Positions 33,313 through 41,856 of a stretch of DNA of 64,000 nt are shown here, in pieces. Within the stretch, counting starts at the first letter, position 1; every line of letters starts with the position of its first letter. This stretch comes from Tateyamaria sp. Alg231-49. GTDB taxonomy: Bacteria > Pseudomonadota > Alphaproteobacteria > Rhodobacterales > Rhodobacteraceae. Location: assembly GCF_900143535.1 (NCBI RefSeq), contig NZ_FRFA01000013.1:45794-109793 (forward strand), given 5' to 3'. The notes under the pieces were generated by a model. It was not told the origin of the DNA, did no database searches, and was given only the letters and a program-made list of their open reading frames with translations. The position numbers were made by a program, and so were the translations under genes.

Positions 33313-34380
33313 CTAAGCGTCTGAATAATATTGGTTTTCAGAATTGTCATCTGACAAATACATCTGACGTAAGGCTGTTACCGCTTCTGATAGGCCATCT
33401 TTGTGACTTACGAGATAGTGCAGGTACGCACCGGGCCGTTCTACTTTAGGCAATATCTCAAGGATATAAAGAACAAGGATGGCAGCGGGCACCGAACCTA
33501 TGCTTCTGCGCGCATTTTCGAATGCACTCTCAGCAATGCCTATCATGGGCGCGACAATGGCCGCAGTGCGTGTCACATCTGTCCATTGGTGCATCGGATC
33601 TGGGAAAAGTGTCGCTTTCTCTCTGCAAAGCGCGTTGATTTCATGCAGTGTGATGTCTTCTGCCCCATCTGTTTTTTTTCTTTCTTGCTGTTCTTTGTGC
33701 CGTTCATTTTGGCTGTCACTGGCGTTCATTTCCATTGTGGAAGATGCTTTTTTCAAGACGGCTGACAAGCGCGCTATGGCCTGGCCAATCAGGTCCAAGA
33801 TTTCATTCAAGCCCAGTTTACGCCGCATCGCGCGTGCCAGATCGGCAAGGAACGATGTATGAGGCGCAGCGTCTTGTGCTTTTAGCTCTTTGAGGAGCGC
33901 AAGCAAACGCGCCCTTTGTGCCGCGAGCGCTTCGGCTTGGTCCTGAGCAGTCTGGGCGGCCTGGCGGATTTTTGCGGTCAGACGAATAAGAGGTGCGAGG
34001 TCGATGCCGAAAGCAATCTCGTTTGCCCCCTTGCCCCGGCGATACCGTTTGCCATTGCTGCTGGCGCTGCGGGTGATCAGTCCGGCAGACACAAGCGCGC
34101 GAAGGTGGCGCCGCAAGGTGCTGTCTGGCATCCCGCCCAGTCGGTCACAGAGTGTTCGATTGGACGGATAGACGATCAAGCGGTCCGCAGTCACTGGCCA
34201 GAAGCGCTGTGGGTGAAAGGTGATTAGCGTGCGCAGAACGCCAAGCTGGCGATGACCGATACCAAAGCTTTCTGCGGCATGGGTCAGGGCCTCAATCAGG
34301 GACCATTTGTCAATACAAGCAGGTCCGGCGGACGCGGACGCCCCGGCCTGCCCGACATTTCGTTGGGCATGTGTAATCAT
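33313..34380 (-). CDS. repC: RepC replication initiator of repABC, 355 aa
   Basis: The N-terminal half has the RepC pattern: LGVLRTLITFHPQRF, LIVYPSNRTLCDRLGGM and STLRRHLRALVSAGLI, a winged-helix DNA-binding region that contacts the origin, normally lying inside repC itself. The C-terminal half ends GAYLHYLVSHKDGLSEAV. The length is close to the usual 370-400. It is the third gene of the operon repA-repB-repC, 174 bp after repB, with a predicted antisense RNA in that gap. It is the only intact initiator in the window, so it probably drives replication. Confidence 0.93.
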   Translation of the reverse strand: MITHAQRNVGQAGASASAGPACIDKWSLIEALTHAAESFGIGHRQLGVLRTLITFHPQRFWPVTADRLIVYPSNRTLCDRLGGMPDSTLRRHLRALVSAGLITRSASSNGKRYRRGKGANEIAFGIDLAPLIRLTAKIRQAAQTAQDQAEALAAQRARLLALLKELKAQDAAPHTSFLADLARAMRRKLGLNEILDLIGQAIARLSAVLKKASSTMEMNASDSQNERHKEQQERKKTDGAEDITLHEINALCREKATLFPDPMHQWTDVTRTAAIVAPMIGIAESAFENARRSIGSVPAAILVLYILEILPKVERPGAYLHYLVSHKDGLSEAVTALRQMYLSDDNSENQYYSDA

Positions 34381-34432
34381 GTGTCATATGACGAGAGACA
34401 ACAGTTTTCTGCCCCCGGACATGGGACCGGAG

Positions 34433-34461
34433 TTGACAGAGACAGGCGCTGCGGGCTACTT
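34433..34461 (+). promoter_or_regulatory. promoter of the repABC antisense RNA
   Basis: TTGACA (34433-34438), a 17-bp spacer and CTACTT (34456-34461) on the plus strand, opposite to repABC. It lies in the repB-repC gap, where repABC plasmids place their counter-transcribed RNA. Confidence 0.5.
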
Positions 34462-34467
34462 CAAAGG

Positions 34468-34521
34468 TGCAAGCTTATGAAGGGCCTTCCGAGACACCGT
34501 TTCGGGGGGCTTTTCTTTTTT
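34468..34521 (+). ncRNA. counter-transcribed antisense RNA regulating repC
   Basis: A short transcript of about 54 nt is predicted from the promoter at 34433 to a strong hairpin (AAGGGCCTTCCGA with TCGGGGGGCTTTT) followed by a T-rich tail at 34511-34521. In repABC plasmids such an RNA pairs with the repB-repC leader and prevents repC translation, setting copy number and incompatibility. Position, direction, size and terminator all fit; expression is inferred. Confidence 0.65.
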
Positions 34522-34554
34522 CTGCGGGTCTGCTCGTATCCTCCTGTGGGTTGG

Positions 34555-35505
34555 TTACTGCTCGTCTTCCGAACGGCTGGCGGACCAGCGATCGTGAAGC
34601 TCTGCGATGACGGCTTCGGCCTCGGCATCAAGCCAGGCGGCAAAACCATCCTTGTTTGAAATGTTCAGTGTCACACCTTTGCGTCCTGTCCGGATATCAC
34701 CCAGTACGCCGCCAGCGGCGCTGCGCAAGGCGCGCGGTTTGTCAACCGTCACTTTGGGGGTAGGGGCCTTGGCGCGGTCAAACATCGCGTCAAAGCGTGC
34801 ATCCGACGTCATCGTAAGGGCGTCTGGCGTGTCAAGGAAAGCAAAGGCGCGTGTGCGCATGCCCTTGACGTCAATGAGTTTGACAAAAGCCAGCCAACGA
34901 TCGCGGCCAATGCCCGGTGCAGGGCCAATTTTGCGCAGCGTGTTCAACGGGACGGCTTGCCCGACCTTCAGCATCCGGCTCACCATAGGCTGGTCGATGG
35001 ACAGCGCGGCGGCAATGGTGTCGCGCGCATAGCCTTCCGCCTCAAGCTGAGCAGCAAAACTCGCCTTTTCCACAAAGCTGAGGTCGCGGCGGGCCGTGTT
35101 TTCCTGACCTTGGGCCATGATCAACTCGTCATCGCTCAACTGACGGACCATCGCCTTGACGGGCAGGCCCAGTTCCTTGAGCGCACGCAGACGTCGGCGG
35201 CCATAGACAATCTCGTACCGTCCCCGGGTCTTGCCATGAGGGCGCAGAAGCACGGGTACCTGCTGGCCATAAGTGCGCAAGGACTCCATCAACGCGCGGT
35301 GATCGGCATGGTCATCACCCAGCCGATCCTCAAGGCCCGCGTCATCAATCTGCGCAGGATCAATGTCCTGCACCGCGTTTTCCTGCAGCTTTGACAGCGA
35401 GGATTGCAGAGCACCCACAGCGCCGCGCGGGGCAGGGGGCTTGGGGCGTTTCGGCTCTGAGGCGACCTGCGCCAATGCGGGGTTCAGTATGTTTTTACGG
35501 ACCAT
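34555..35505 (-). CDS. repB: RepB partition protein (ParB family), 316 aa
   Basis: The ParB core motifs are present: TYGQQVPVLLRPH, YEIVYGRRRLRALKELG and MAQGQENTARRDLSFVEKA, followed by a helix-turn-helix region (IAAALSIDQPMVSRMLKVG). RepB binds parS and recruits the RepA ATPase for plasmid segregation. The ATG at 35505 directly abuts the repA stop. It is clearly diverged from the second RepB at 61956, as expected for compatible replicons. Confidence 0.93.
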   Translation of the reverse strand: MVRKNILNPALAQVASEPKRPKPPAPRGAVGALQSSLSKLQENAVQDIDPAQIDDAGLEDRLGDDHADHRALMESLRTYGQQVPVLLRPHGKTRGRYEIVYGRRRLRALKELGLPVKAMVRQLSDDELIMAQGQENTARRDLSFVEKASFAAQLEAEGYARDTIAAALSIDQPMVSRMLKVGQAVPLNTLRKIGPAPGIGRDRWLAFVKLIDVKGMRTRAFAFLDTPDALTMTSDARFDAMFDRAKAPTPKVTVDKPRALRSAAGGVLGDIRTGRKGVTLNISNKDGFAAWLDAEAEAVIAELHDRWSASRSEDEQ

Positions 35506-36780
35506 CTATCGTCTCCATGCATGATGAAGCAGCTGTTCTATCTCGTCGTTTACAGCATTCAGTGACTCAAGCGCGCGGTCATAGGTCTGGCGGTTGAACT
35601 GTGTACGCTCGACCTCGTAAATCGTTTGCTGAGTCAGGCCAGCATCCGAAATCGCCGTGGATTTCAGCATGGGGGCGACCATCACCTCGTCCTTGAACAG
35701 GGTGCGCAGAAAGGACACCACCTGCTGCTGCGGACCATCGTTGGGCTCGTACCGGTTGATAAGAAAGCGCATAAAGTCGAAAGACATCGGCGCACCTGCG
35801 TCGGCCACCACGTCCAGCAAGTCCGCACTCATTTGCAGGAATTGCGCCATCGAGGCGACATCGAGCATGTTGGGTACAATCGTGATCATGACCGAGGTCG
35901 ATGCACAGAGCGCCGACATGGTGAGATAGCCAAGTTGCGGCGGACAGTCGAACAGGACGACGTCGTAATCCGCCTCAACCTCGCTCAGCGTGGCAGCCAT
36001 GCGCGCATAAAACGCAGGTTGGACATTGTCGATCAGCGCGCGGGGCGTTTCATGTTCAAATTCCTGCAACATGAGGCCGGCAGGCACGAGGTCGATACCC
36101 GGAAAAAACGTATCCTGAATGACGGCTGACAAGGGCAGGGGGTCATCATAGCGCAGCGCATCATACAGCGTGCCCTGATCCAGAAAGTCATACTCCGGGC
36201 GATAGCCAAACAGCACTGTTAGAGACGCTTGCGGATCCACGTCAACGCACAGAACGCGATAACCCTTGAGTGCCAGGCGCTGCGCCGTGTGGATCGTGCT
36301 GGTGGTTTTGCCGGACCCGCCTTTGAAGTTGAGAAAGGACAGCACCTGCAGTTTTTCACCAAGGCGACGGTTCGGCAGATAGCTGGTCTTGCCGCCATCC
36401 AGGGTGCGGCGCAGGGTCAGAATGTCGTCCGCTGAATACTGCCGCCGGCCCCCTTGCGAGGTTTCAACCTCGGGCGCCTTGCCGTCAAAATGCAGCTTGC
36501 GCAAAAAGCTGGTAGAGATGCCCAAAAGGTCCGCAACCTCACCAGCTGAAAAGCGGCGCAACACCTTGCGCGCGTCTGGGGCAAAAGACGCCAGCATATG
36601 CGCATCAAGCGCCGCGCCAAGCGTATCGGCCCGAGCGCGCACGCGTTCGTTGATCAAAAGGGGCTCTGCCACGGTTTGCCTCGATGTAGTAACGCTTTGT
36701 TTCGCCAAAGCACTGTTTAGCGTTACATAATCAAAGAGGAGGGGACTTGTCCACAGTTCTGACATTGTGGGTCGTTTCAT
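35506..36780 (-). CDS. repA: RepA partition ATPase (ParA family), about 424 aa
   Basis: The N-terminal DNA-binding region (GEVADLLGISTSFLRKLHFD, GGRRQYSADDILTLRR) precedes a deviant Walker A, NFKGGSGKTTS, and VLFDCPPQLGYLTM (Walker B). This is the typical RepA of repABC operons, which segregates plasmid copies and represses its own promoter. The ATG at 36780 is used; GTG at 36783 and ATG at 36765 are alternatives. It starts the operon repA-repB-repC. Confidence 0.93.
   Translation of the reverse strand: MKRPTMSELWTSPLLFDYVTLNSALAKQSVTTSRQTVAEPLLINERVRARADTLGAALDAHMLASFAPDARKVLRRFSAGEVADLLGISTSFLRKLHFDGKAPEVETSQGGRRQYSADDILTLRRTLDGGKTSYLPNRRLGEKLQVLSFLNFKGGSGKTTSTIHTAQRLALKGYRVLCVDVDPQASLTVLFGYRPEYDFLDQGTLYDALRYDDPLPLSAVIQDTFFPGIDLVPAGLMLQEFEHETPRALIDNVQPAFYARMAATLSEVEADYDVVLFDCPPQLGYLTMSALCASTSVMITIVPNMLDVASMAQFLQMSADLLDVVADAGAPMSFDFMRFLINRYEPNDGPQQQVVSFLRTLFKDEVMVAPMLKSTAISDAGLTQQTIYEVERTQFNRQTYDRALESLNAVNDEIEQLLHHAWRR
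36689..36726. repeat. inverted repeat inside the 5' end of repA
   Basis: GTAACGCT (36689-36696) and AGCGTTAC (36719-36726) are perfect 8-bp arms separated by 22 bp, within the first 35 codons of repA. It may be an operator for RepA/RepB autoregulation or part of a partition site. No canonical GTTnnnnGCnnnnAAC parS was found near this operon. Confidence 0.4.
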
Positions 36781-37020
36781 CACAAGCCCAAGATGTGGTG
36801 TGCACGACGAAAAACAGACTAAAGCGTGTGTAAAGCACTGGGATTACTCCACAATTCACATGGGCATAGATGTGGCTCTATTCCGTCGTCTAGAGAATGT
36901 TTATGTCCTTTCCGACGGTCCCAGGCCGCTAACCTTCCGAATCGGTCCAAAGAGCGATCGTGGAAGGGCACAACGACAGACCCATTGTTGCATGGCGTGT
37001 GCACTGGCAGGGCAGGGGGC

Positions 37021-37521
37021 CTAGCAGGCGCGAATACCCATTTTTATGATGTTTTCCCCTTTGACCCGCGAAATGCTGCGGATCTTGAAGCGCCCTTCGG
37101 CCATGTACCACTGTTTCAAGGACTCGGGATAGTAATTCGCAATCACCTTCGACGCACGGTTGAACGTTACCGTATCAAGGGGGCGCCCATAAGAGCTGGG
37201 CCCATGAAACCCAAAGGTCGTGTTCGGCGAAATGCACGTGTTCGGCAGACCAAGGAACATAGTGCAGGTTGAGAAACAGATCGCACCACGGATTTCCACC
37301 GGTCGGTTTTGTTTTCGCAATTGCCCGAGCTGGAGCAACCTTTCCCGCAGTAACCCGCCCCGGTCATTGCGCACCACCAACGTTTCCGGTGCATAGCTGA
37401 TTTGTGTCTGCGCCTGTGTTGCTTGTGATGTCACCCCAAGACCAACCGCCATTGCCAGGGCTGCAAACCCCTTTATGCAGGCCGCTGATGCGCCCGCATT
37501 CCCAGTTACCCAAAACCCCAT
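37021..37521 (-). CDS. exported ClpP/crotonase-fold-like protein, 166 aa
   Basis: A signal peptide (AALAMAVGLGVTSQATQA) precedes a domain containing ICFSTCTMFLGLPNTC and SPNTTFGFHGPSSYG. This matches a family of exported proteins that look like ClpP-fold proteases, with a serine/cysteine in (F/L)S(A/T)CT and a His in GFHGP. Whether it is enzymatically active is unknown. It is a single gene between repABC and the polysaccharide locus, with an inverted repeat just upstream. Confidence 0.65.
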   Translation of the reverse strand: MGFWVTGNAGASAACIKGFAALAMAVGLGVTSQATQAQTQISYAPETLVVRNDRGGLLRERLLQLGQLRKQNRPVEIRGAICFSTCTMFLGLPNTCISPNTTFGFHGPSSYGRPLDTVTFNRASKVIANYYPESLKQWYMAEGRFKIRSISRVKGENIIKMGIRAC

Positions 37522-37539
37522 TTTTCACTCCACTCACGT

Positions 37540-37561
37540 GGTCGGGTGTAAACAACCGACC
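37540..37561. repeat. inverted repeat upstream of the ClpP-like gene
   Basis: GGTCGG (37540-37545) and CCGACC (37556-37561) lie about 20 bp upstream of the minus-strand start at 37521, at a place suited to an operator. Confidence 0.3.
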
Positions 37562-37792
37562 CATACGCCCCCACGTACACAGCCGAGTTAAAGGCGGGGG
37601 CGTTAAAGAGGAGTTGATGTGCCCCATTGCAGTGTTCAGGGTTTTCGACAATTTCAAATACAAATGGGGCGTTAAAGGACTGCAAGCGCGCCCGGTCGTC
37701 GCGCCCTACCTTTACAGGTGGAAATTGACAGGAGTCTCAGTGAGGGGCTATTCGGAAAAGCGGCTGTGGCCTTTCTTCATTCCAAACGAAAA

Positions 37793-37810
37793 GGGCCCGC
37801 ATGCGGGCCC
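37793..37810 (-). terminator. intrinsic terminator of the YjbE-like gene
   Basis: GGGCCCGCATGCGGGCCC is a perfect 18-bp palindrome. On the minus strand it is followed by TTTTCGTTTGG, giving a strong GC stem plus T-run 32 bp after the stop of the gene ending at 37842. Confidence 0.75.
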
Positions 37811-37841
37811 TAACACTTCTCAAGCTGTTAAAAACTTACAG

Positions 37842-38120
37842 TCAGGGCGACGTCGTGGATGGAGTGCTCGGCGTCGAAGGCGTGCTGCTACTACCGCCCG
37901 ACAGGCCAACGATAACTGCCAAGCCGAGGGTAGCTCCAAGTATAGGGACCAAATTTGTAACAGGCGGACCCGGCGGCAGACCAAGGTTCGCTTCACCAGG
38001 GGCGTTTGCCGTATTCTCGCTGTCAATTTGTTGTATCAATTCTTGGGCAGAAACAACCTGCGGCGCGAAAAAGCCAAAGGACGCGGCCAAGGCCAGAAGC
38101 GAAAAGATCTTGTTGGTCAT
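37842..38120 (-). CDS. small exported YjbE/GfcA-like protein, 92 aa
   Basis: A signal peptide (FSLLALAASFGFFAPQVVSA) is followed by a short polar part, one hydrophobic segment (LVPILGATLGLAVIVGL) and a Ser/Thr/Pro tail (GGSSSTPSTPSTPSTTSP). The Thr/Ser-rich tail after a hydrophobic stretch recalls YjbE/GfcA, small proteins of the yjbEFGH/gfc exopolysaccharide operons. Since yjbF and yjbH are present at 57-60 kb, the assignment is attractive, but it rests on general features. GGAGG precedes two tandem ATGs (38123, 38120). It is divergent from wzc. Confidence 0.55.
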   Translation of the reverse strand: MTNKIFSLLALAASFGFFAPQVVSAQELIQQIDSENTANAPGEANLGLPPGPPVTNLVPILGATLGLAVIVGLSGGSSSTPSTPSTPSTTSP

Positions 38121-38318
38121 CATAAAACCTCCGAAGGATGTTGTACTTGTATATCATGGACTTTAAGGCGAGGGAAAGGACAACCCGCCAATGCTGGCAA
38201 AAATTAGCCACGTTCCCCAAAAGGGGCCCAAATTAGCAGCTTTGTTTCTTTCATTAGCCCTTAGAAATGTATATTGAGGTCGAATGAACGCGCAAGTTTA
38301 GGTAAGCATCTGAAATAA

Positions 38319-40469
38319 ATGCAAGTTTCACGAAGACTCTCTGCCGCCGACATTAACGCACCTCAACCTGCTGGTACAACGGTTGATGAGGATGTCATTG
38401 ATCTGGGAGCTTTGCTTGCCACGATATGGCGCGGAAAATGGCTTATCATACTGCTCACCGGTTTGTCGGTGCTGGCAGGCGGGTACTACGCATACGTCAT
38501 GGCGACGCCGTTATATCGCTCCACGGCGGTGGTGATTCTTGAAACCAACCAGGAACAGATTGTTGATCTACAGAGCGTAGCAGGCGGTCTTTCGGGAGAC
38601 ACTTCGGAAGTGAACTCGGAAGTTGAGGTTTTGCGGGCCCGCGGATTGATGGGCAAGGTCGTTGACCGTCTGAACCTTGTCGAAGATCCGGAATTCAATA
38701 CCGAATTGCAGGCAGCAACGCTGAGCGATCAAGTGAAAGACCATATCAAGGACATGCTGGGGCTGACAGACATCCCAATTGTCCTTACGCCCGAAGAGCA
38801 AGAGCAGCGCACCCGAGACGGCGTGGTTACTAAGCTGCTGGAGGCAACGAGCATTCGCAATGTGCCGCTGAGCTTGGTTTTCCAAGTTACAGTCGAATCA
38901 GAAAACCCGCGTAAGTCCGCGCGTATCGCAGACACGATCGTCGACCTTTACATCCTCAACCAGATTGAAGTGAAGTTTGAGGCAACGGAACAGGCCACTA
39001 TTTGGCTCAGCGAACGCGTATCAGAGTTGCAGGCGCGGCTGGAGCAGGCCGAAGCGGACGTATCAGAATTCAGTGCCTCGACCGAGCTGGTATCCATCGA
39101 AGGGCTGCAAGCGCTCGAGCGGCAAATCAAGGACATGCGTGACCGCATTGCGACGGCCGAGGCGAACCGCAGTGATCTTGAAGCAGGTATAACGGCTTTG
39201 GAAGCCGCCGCATCAAAAGACGCACAAGCCGCGCTTGCGGACGACGCACAACTCACACGACTGTTGCCGCGGGCAACTACCGACGATGCGATGGCCCAGG
39301 CCTTTGACACGCGTTTTCAGCAGGTTTTACAACGCCGACAGATCGAGTTGACCCGCACTGATCAACAATTGCGCGCACTTCGCACTTCGGAAGTCGAGCT
39401 GAACCGTGCATTGGACCAGCAAGGCGAAGACCTGATCACTTTGCAACAGTTGACCCGGGAGGCAGAAGCAACCCGCGTTCTCTATGAATATTTCCTCACG
39501 CGTTTCAACGAAACGTCGGCTCAGCAGGGTATTCAGCAGGCGGACAGTCGAATATTGTCGAACGCGGTTGTGCCTTTGAATCCATCTGAACCTCGCAAAC
39601 CGCTGATCCTTGCGATGTCTGGCATGTTGGGTTTGATGTTGGGCGCGGGCATCATTCTGCTACGCGAAATGCGCAATAACGGCTTCCGGACCGCGCAGGA
39701 TCTGGAGGCGTTCACCGGCTATTCGGTTCTGGGCCAAGTCCCAAGCATGCCGTCCTCAACCCGGCGCAAGGTATTGAAATATCTGTCAGACAAACCGACC
39801 TCCGCCGCCGCTGAAGCTATCCGAAACCTGCGCACGTCGATCATGTTGTCAAACGTGGACAATCCGCCAAAGGTAATCCTCTCTACATCCTCCGTGCCGG
39901 GGGAGGGGAAGACAACCAACTCGTTGGCCTTAGCGCAGAACCTGCTTGGCTTGGGCAAAAGTGTTCTCTTAATAGAAGGTGATATCCGGCGTCGCACTCT
40001 TAATGAGTACTTTTCGGATGTGCCGAAGCAAGGCGTGGTTTCAGTACTAAATGGTGATAAATCTTTGTCTGACGCGGTTTTTCATAACGAAGGCTTTGGC
40101 GCGGATGTACTTGCCGGCGAGGTGACGAGAATCAACGCCGCTGACCTTTTTGCGTCAGAGAAGTTCAAACAGATGATCAAAGAAGCGCGCGAATCCTACG
40201 ACGCTGTCATTATCGATACACCACCCGTACTAGTGGTTCCCGATGCTCGGATTATCGCAGAAGTGGTGGACGCAATCATTTTCACGGTTCAGTGGGACAA
40301 AACGAGCAAAACCCAGGTCGAAGAATCGCTGCGCTTGTTCCACACCTCAGGTCAGCGCGTAACTGGATTGGTTCTTAGCCAAATCAGTGCTCGTGGGATG
40401 AAACGGTACGGTTACGGTGGCCGGTATGGGGCTTATTCGGCGTATGGATCGAAGTATTATTCGAATTAG
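38319..40469 (+). CDS. wzc: Wzc-like polysaccharide co-polymerase / BY-kinase, 716 aa
   Basis: A Wzz-type chain-length domain is bounded by membrane helices near residues 40-62 and 430-450, with a long coiled-coil periplasmic part between (SELQARLEQAEADVSEF). The cytoplasmic BY-kinase has Walker A STSSVPGEGKTT (about 520-532), Walker A' LLIEGDIRRR and Walker B VIIDTPPV. The C-terminus carries seven tyrosines in the last 21 residues, the autophosphorylation cluster. It controls polymer length and export together with Wza and Wzy. The upstream ribosome binding site is weak. It is divergent from the YjbE-like gene, so a shared regulatory region lies at 38124-38318. Confidence 0.93.
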   Translation: MQVSRRLSAADINAPQPAGTTVDEDVIDLGALLATIWRGKWLIILLTGLSVLAGGYYAYVMATPLYRSTAVVILETNQEQIVDLQSVAGGLSGDTSEVNSEVEVLRARGLMGKVVDRLNLVEDPEFNTELQAATLSDQVKDHIKDMLGLTDIPIVLTPEEQEQRTRDGVVTKLLEATSIRNVPLSLVFQVTVESENPRKSARIADTIVDLYILNQIEVKFEATEQATIWLSERVSELQARLEQAEADVSEFSASTELVSIEGLQALERQIKDMRDRIATAEANRSDLEAGITALEAAASKDAQAALADDAQLTRLLPRATTDDAMAQAFDTRFQQVLQRRQIELTRTDQQLRALRTSEVELNRALDQQGEDLITLQQLTREAEATRVLYEYFLTRFNETSAQQGIQQADSRILSNAVVPLNPSEPRKPLILAMSGMLGLMLGAGIILLREMRNNGFRTAQDLEAFTGYSVLGQVPSMPSSTRRKVLKYLSDKPTSAAAEAIRNLRTSIMLSNVDNPPKVILSTSSVPGEGKTTNSLALAQNLLGLGKSVLLIEGDIRRRTLNEYFSDVPKQGVVSVLNGDKSLSDAVFHNEGFGADVLAGEVTRINAADLFASEKFKQMIKEARESYDAVIIDTPPVLVVPDARIIAEVVDAIIFTVQWDKTSKTQVEESLRLFHTSGQRVTGLVLSQISARGMKRYGYGGRYGAYSAYGSKYYSN

Positions 40470-40641
40470 GCCTTTATTGGGGGGGAACAACAACGCAAAC
40501 CGCAAGTGTTTTGGAAGTAGTGCAATCTTCTCCTGCCATGAGAGCAAAATACCCATGTTGCTTTTGACTTCTCTCACTGGGCTGCTCCTAAAAAATGCCT
40601 TGATCACAACCAAGAGCCTCCACGGGAGTCAGCACTAGGGT

Positions 40642-41856
40642 TCAGTTATTGCCTTTCGGCTTTTGGGGCTGGCTTCGCCTATGGTGTGCCATAACGACCC
40701 CCGTAAAAACCCAATACGTCCAGTTTGATAGGCCCGAGAGAAAAAGAAAACAAATCACCAGGAACAAAAATACCGATCCATATCGTGCATCGCCTGTCAT
40801 CGCGCGGTAGGAGGTCATTAGCATTTGGGTTCCTGCTAAAATCCAGGCAACGATACCCATCTCGCCAAAGATATCCAGCATGAAATTGTGGGCTTCGCGG
40901 ATGAGGTCAGAGTTTCTTTTCTCACCCCATCTTTGAAAATCGCTGACCCAAAAGTAGTCGGTATAGGTCTCACGCCAGTTGCCATAGCCAACTCCGAAAA
41001 CCGGGTTCTCCAAGCCAAAATTCAAAAAGCTAATGTAGTGTAAAAAGCGTGAAGTACTTACATCGATCAGAAACAATATCTGTTGTGCTGTGAGTACTGA
41101 TTTGAGCCACCAGATTAAGACAGGAAACAGCACGGATATGACTGTGATCAAAAGAGCCAGTTTTTGAAAAAGAGCACGGCGATGTACGATTTGAAACAGT
41201 GCCGCAAAAAGTAGTGCTATTAGTGGGCCCCGACTGACCATCAAGAGGGTCACTATGAAGAGCGTAATTGCCGCGCGCTTCCGTCCTTCAATCCAGCAGA
41301 AAAAAGCCAGCGCCCCAGCCAGAGCGCCTGAATAGCCTGAGCCACCCATGGTGCCCATATAGCGCGGAATCTGGATGCCCAAGTCAGGCAAAAGACCCCC
41401 TGTAAGATTGGCATCAATGCTACGTACCCGCTGGCCCATCCCCAATTGAATCAAGACAGTTTCCATCACGATGATCAACAAAATAATCCAAACCAGCCGT
41501 CGGGAGGTAAAATCCGCGATTTCGTTCGGATTTATGCGCGAAACCAACTCCGCAAGACCCACTCCACCAAGCAGGACGGTTAACTGCACGTAGCTACCCG
41601 GGCCAAGCTCGTTATAGGCCAACGACAGGTATCCCCAAATCACCAGGAAATAGCTGGGCAACAGAAATCGTGATATCTGGAGTGACAGAGCCAACCAAAC
41701 CAGTCCCGCCACTGCGGCGATGTATCCCAGAAAGATTGGGATATGCCCGATCGAACGAAATGCCCCCATCATCGCCATGACCAGCAAAATAGGGCCTGCC
41801 CGTGAGGCGATATTCTGGGTCTGGCTGAACTTATGCGTGTCGGGATTGAGTTTCAT
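40642..41856 (-). CDS. Wzy-like polysaccharide polymerase / O-antigen ligase family, 404 aa
   Basis: It has about ten hydrophobic helices and a periplasmic loop containing GLENPVFGVGYGNWRETY and REAHNFMLDIFGEMG. This is the pattern of the Wzy_C/O-antigen ligase family (GxGxGN and HNxxL). It probably polymerises lipid-linked repeat units in the periplasm. It is third of a minus-strand unit with two glycosyltransferases, overlapping the upstream one by ATGA. The polymerase role, rather than ligase, is inferred from the neighbouring wzx, wzc and wza. Confidence 0.82.
   Translation of the reverse strand: MKLNPDTHKFSQTQNIASRAGPILLVMAMMGAFRSIGHIPIFLGYIAAVAGLVWLALSLQISRFLLPSYFLVIWGYLSLAYNELGPGSYVQLTVLLGGVGLAELVSRINPNEIADFTSRRLVWIILLIIVMETVLIQLGMGQRVRSIDANLTGGLLPDLGIQIPRYMGTMGGSGYSGALAGALAFFCWIEGRKRAAITLFIVTLLMVSRGPLIALLFAALFQIVHRRALFQKLALLITVISVLFPVLIWWLKSVLTAQQILFLIDVSTSRFLHYISFLNFGLENPVFGVGYGNWRETYTDYFWVSDFQRWGEKRNSDLIREAHNFMLDIFGEMGIVAWILAGTQMLMTSYRAMTGDARYGSVFLFLVICFLFLSGLSNWTYWVFTGVVMAHHRRSQPQKPKGNN

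Noticed and set aside
33403..33862. Plus-strand open frames within repC, rich in Phe and Cys
   Set aside because: They are antisense shadows of the RepC coding sequence.
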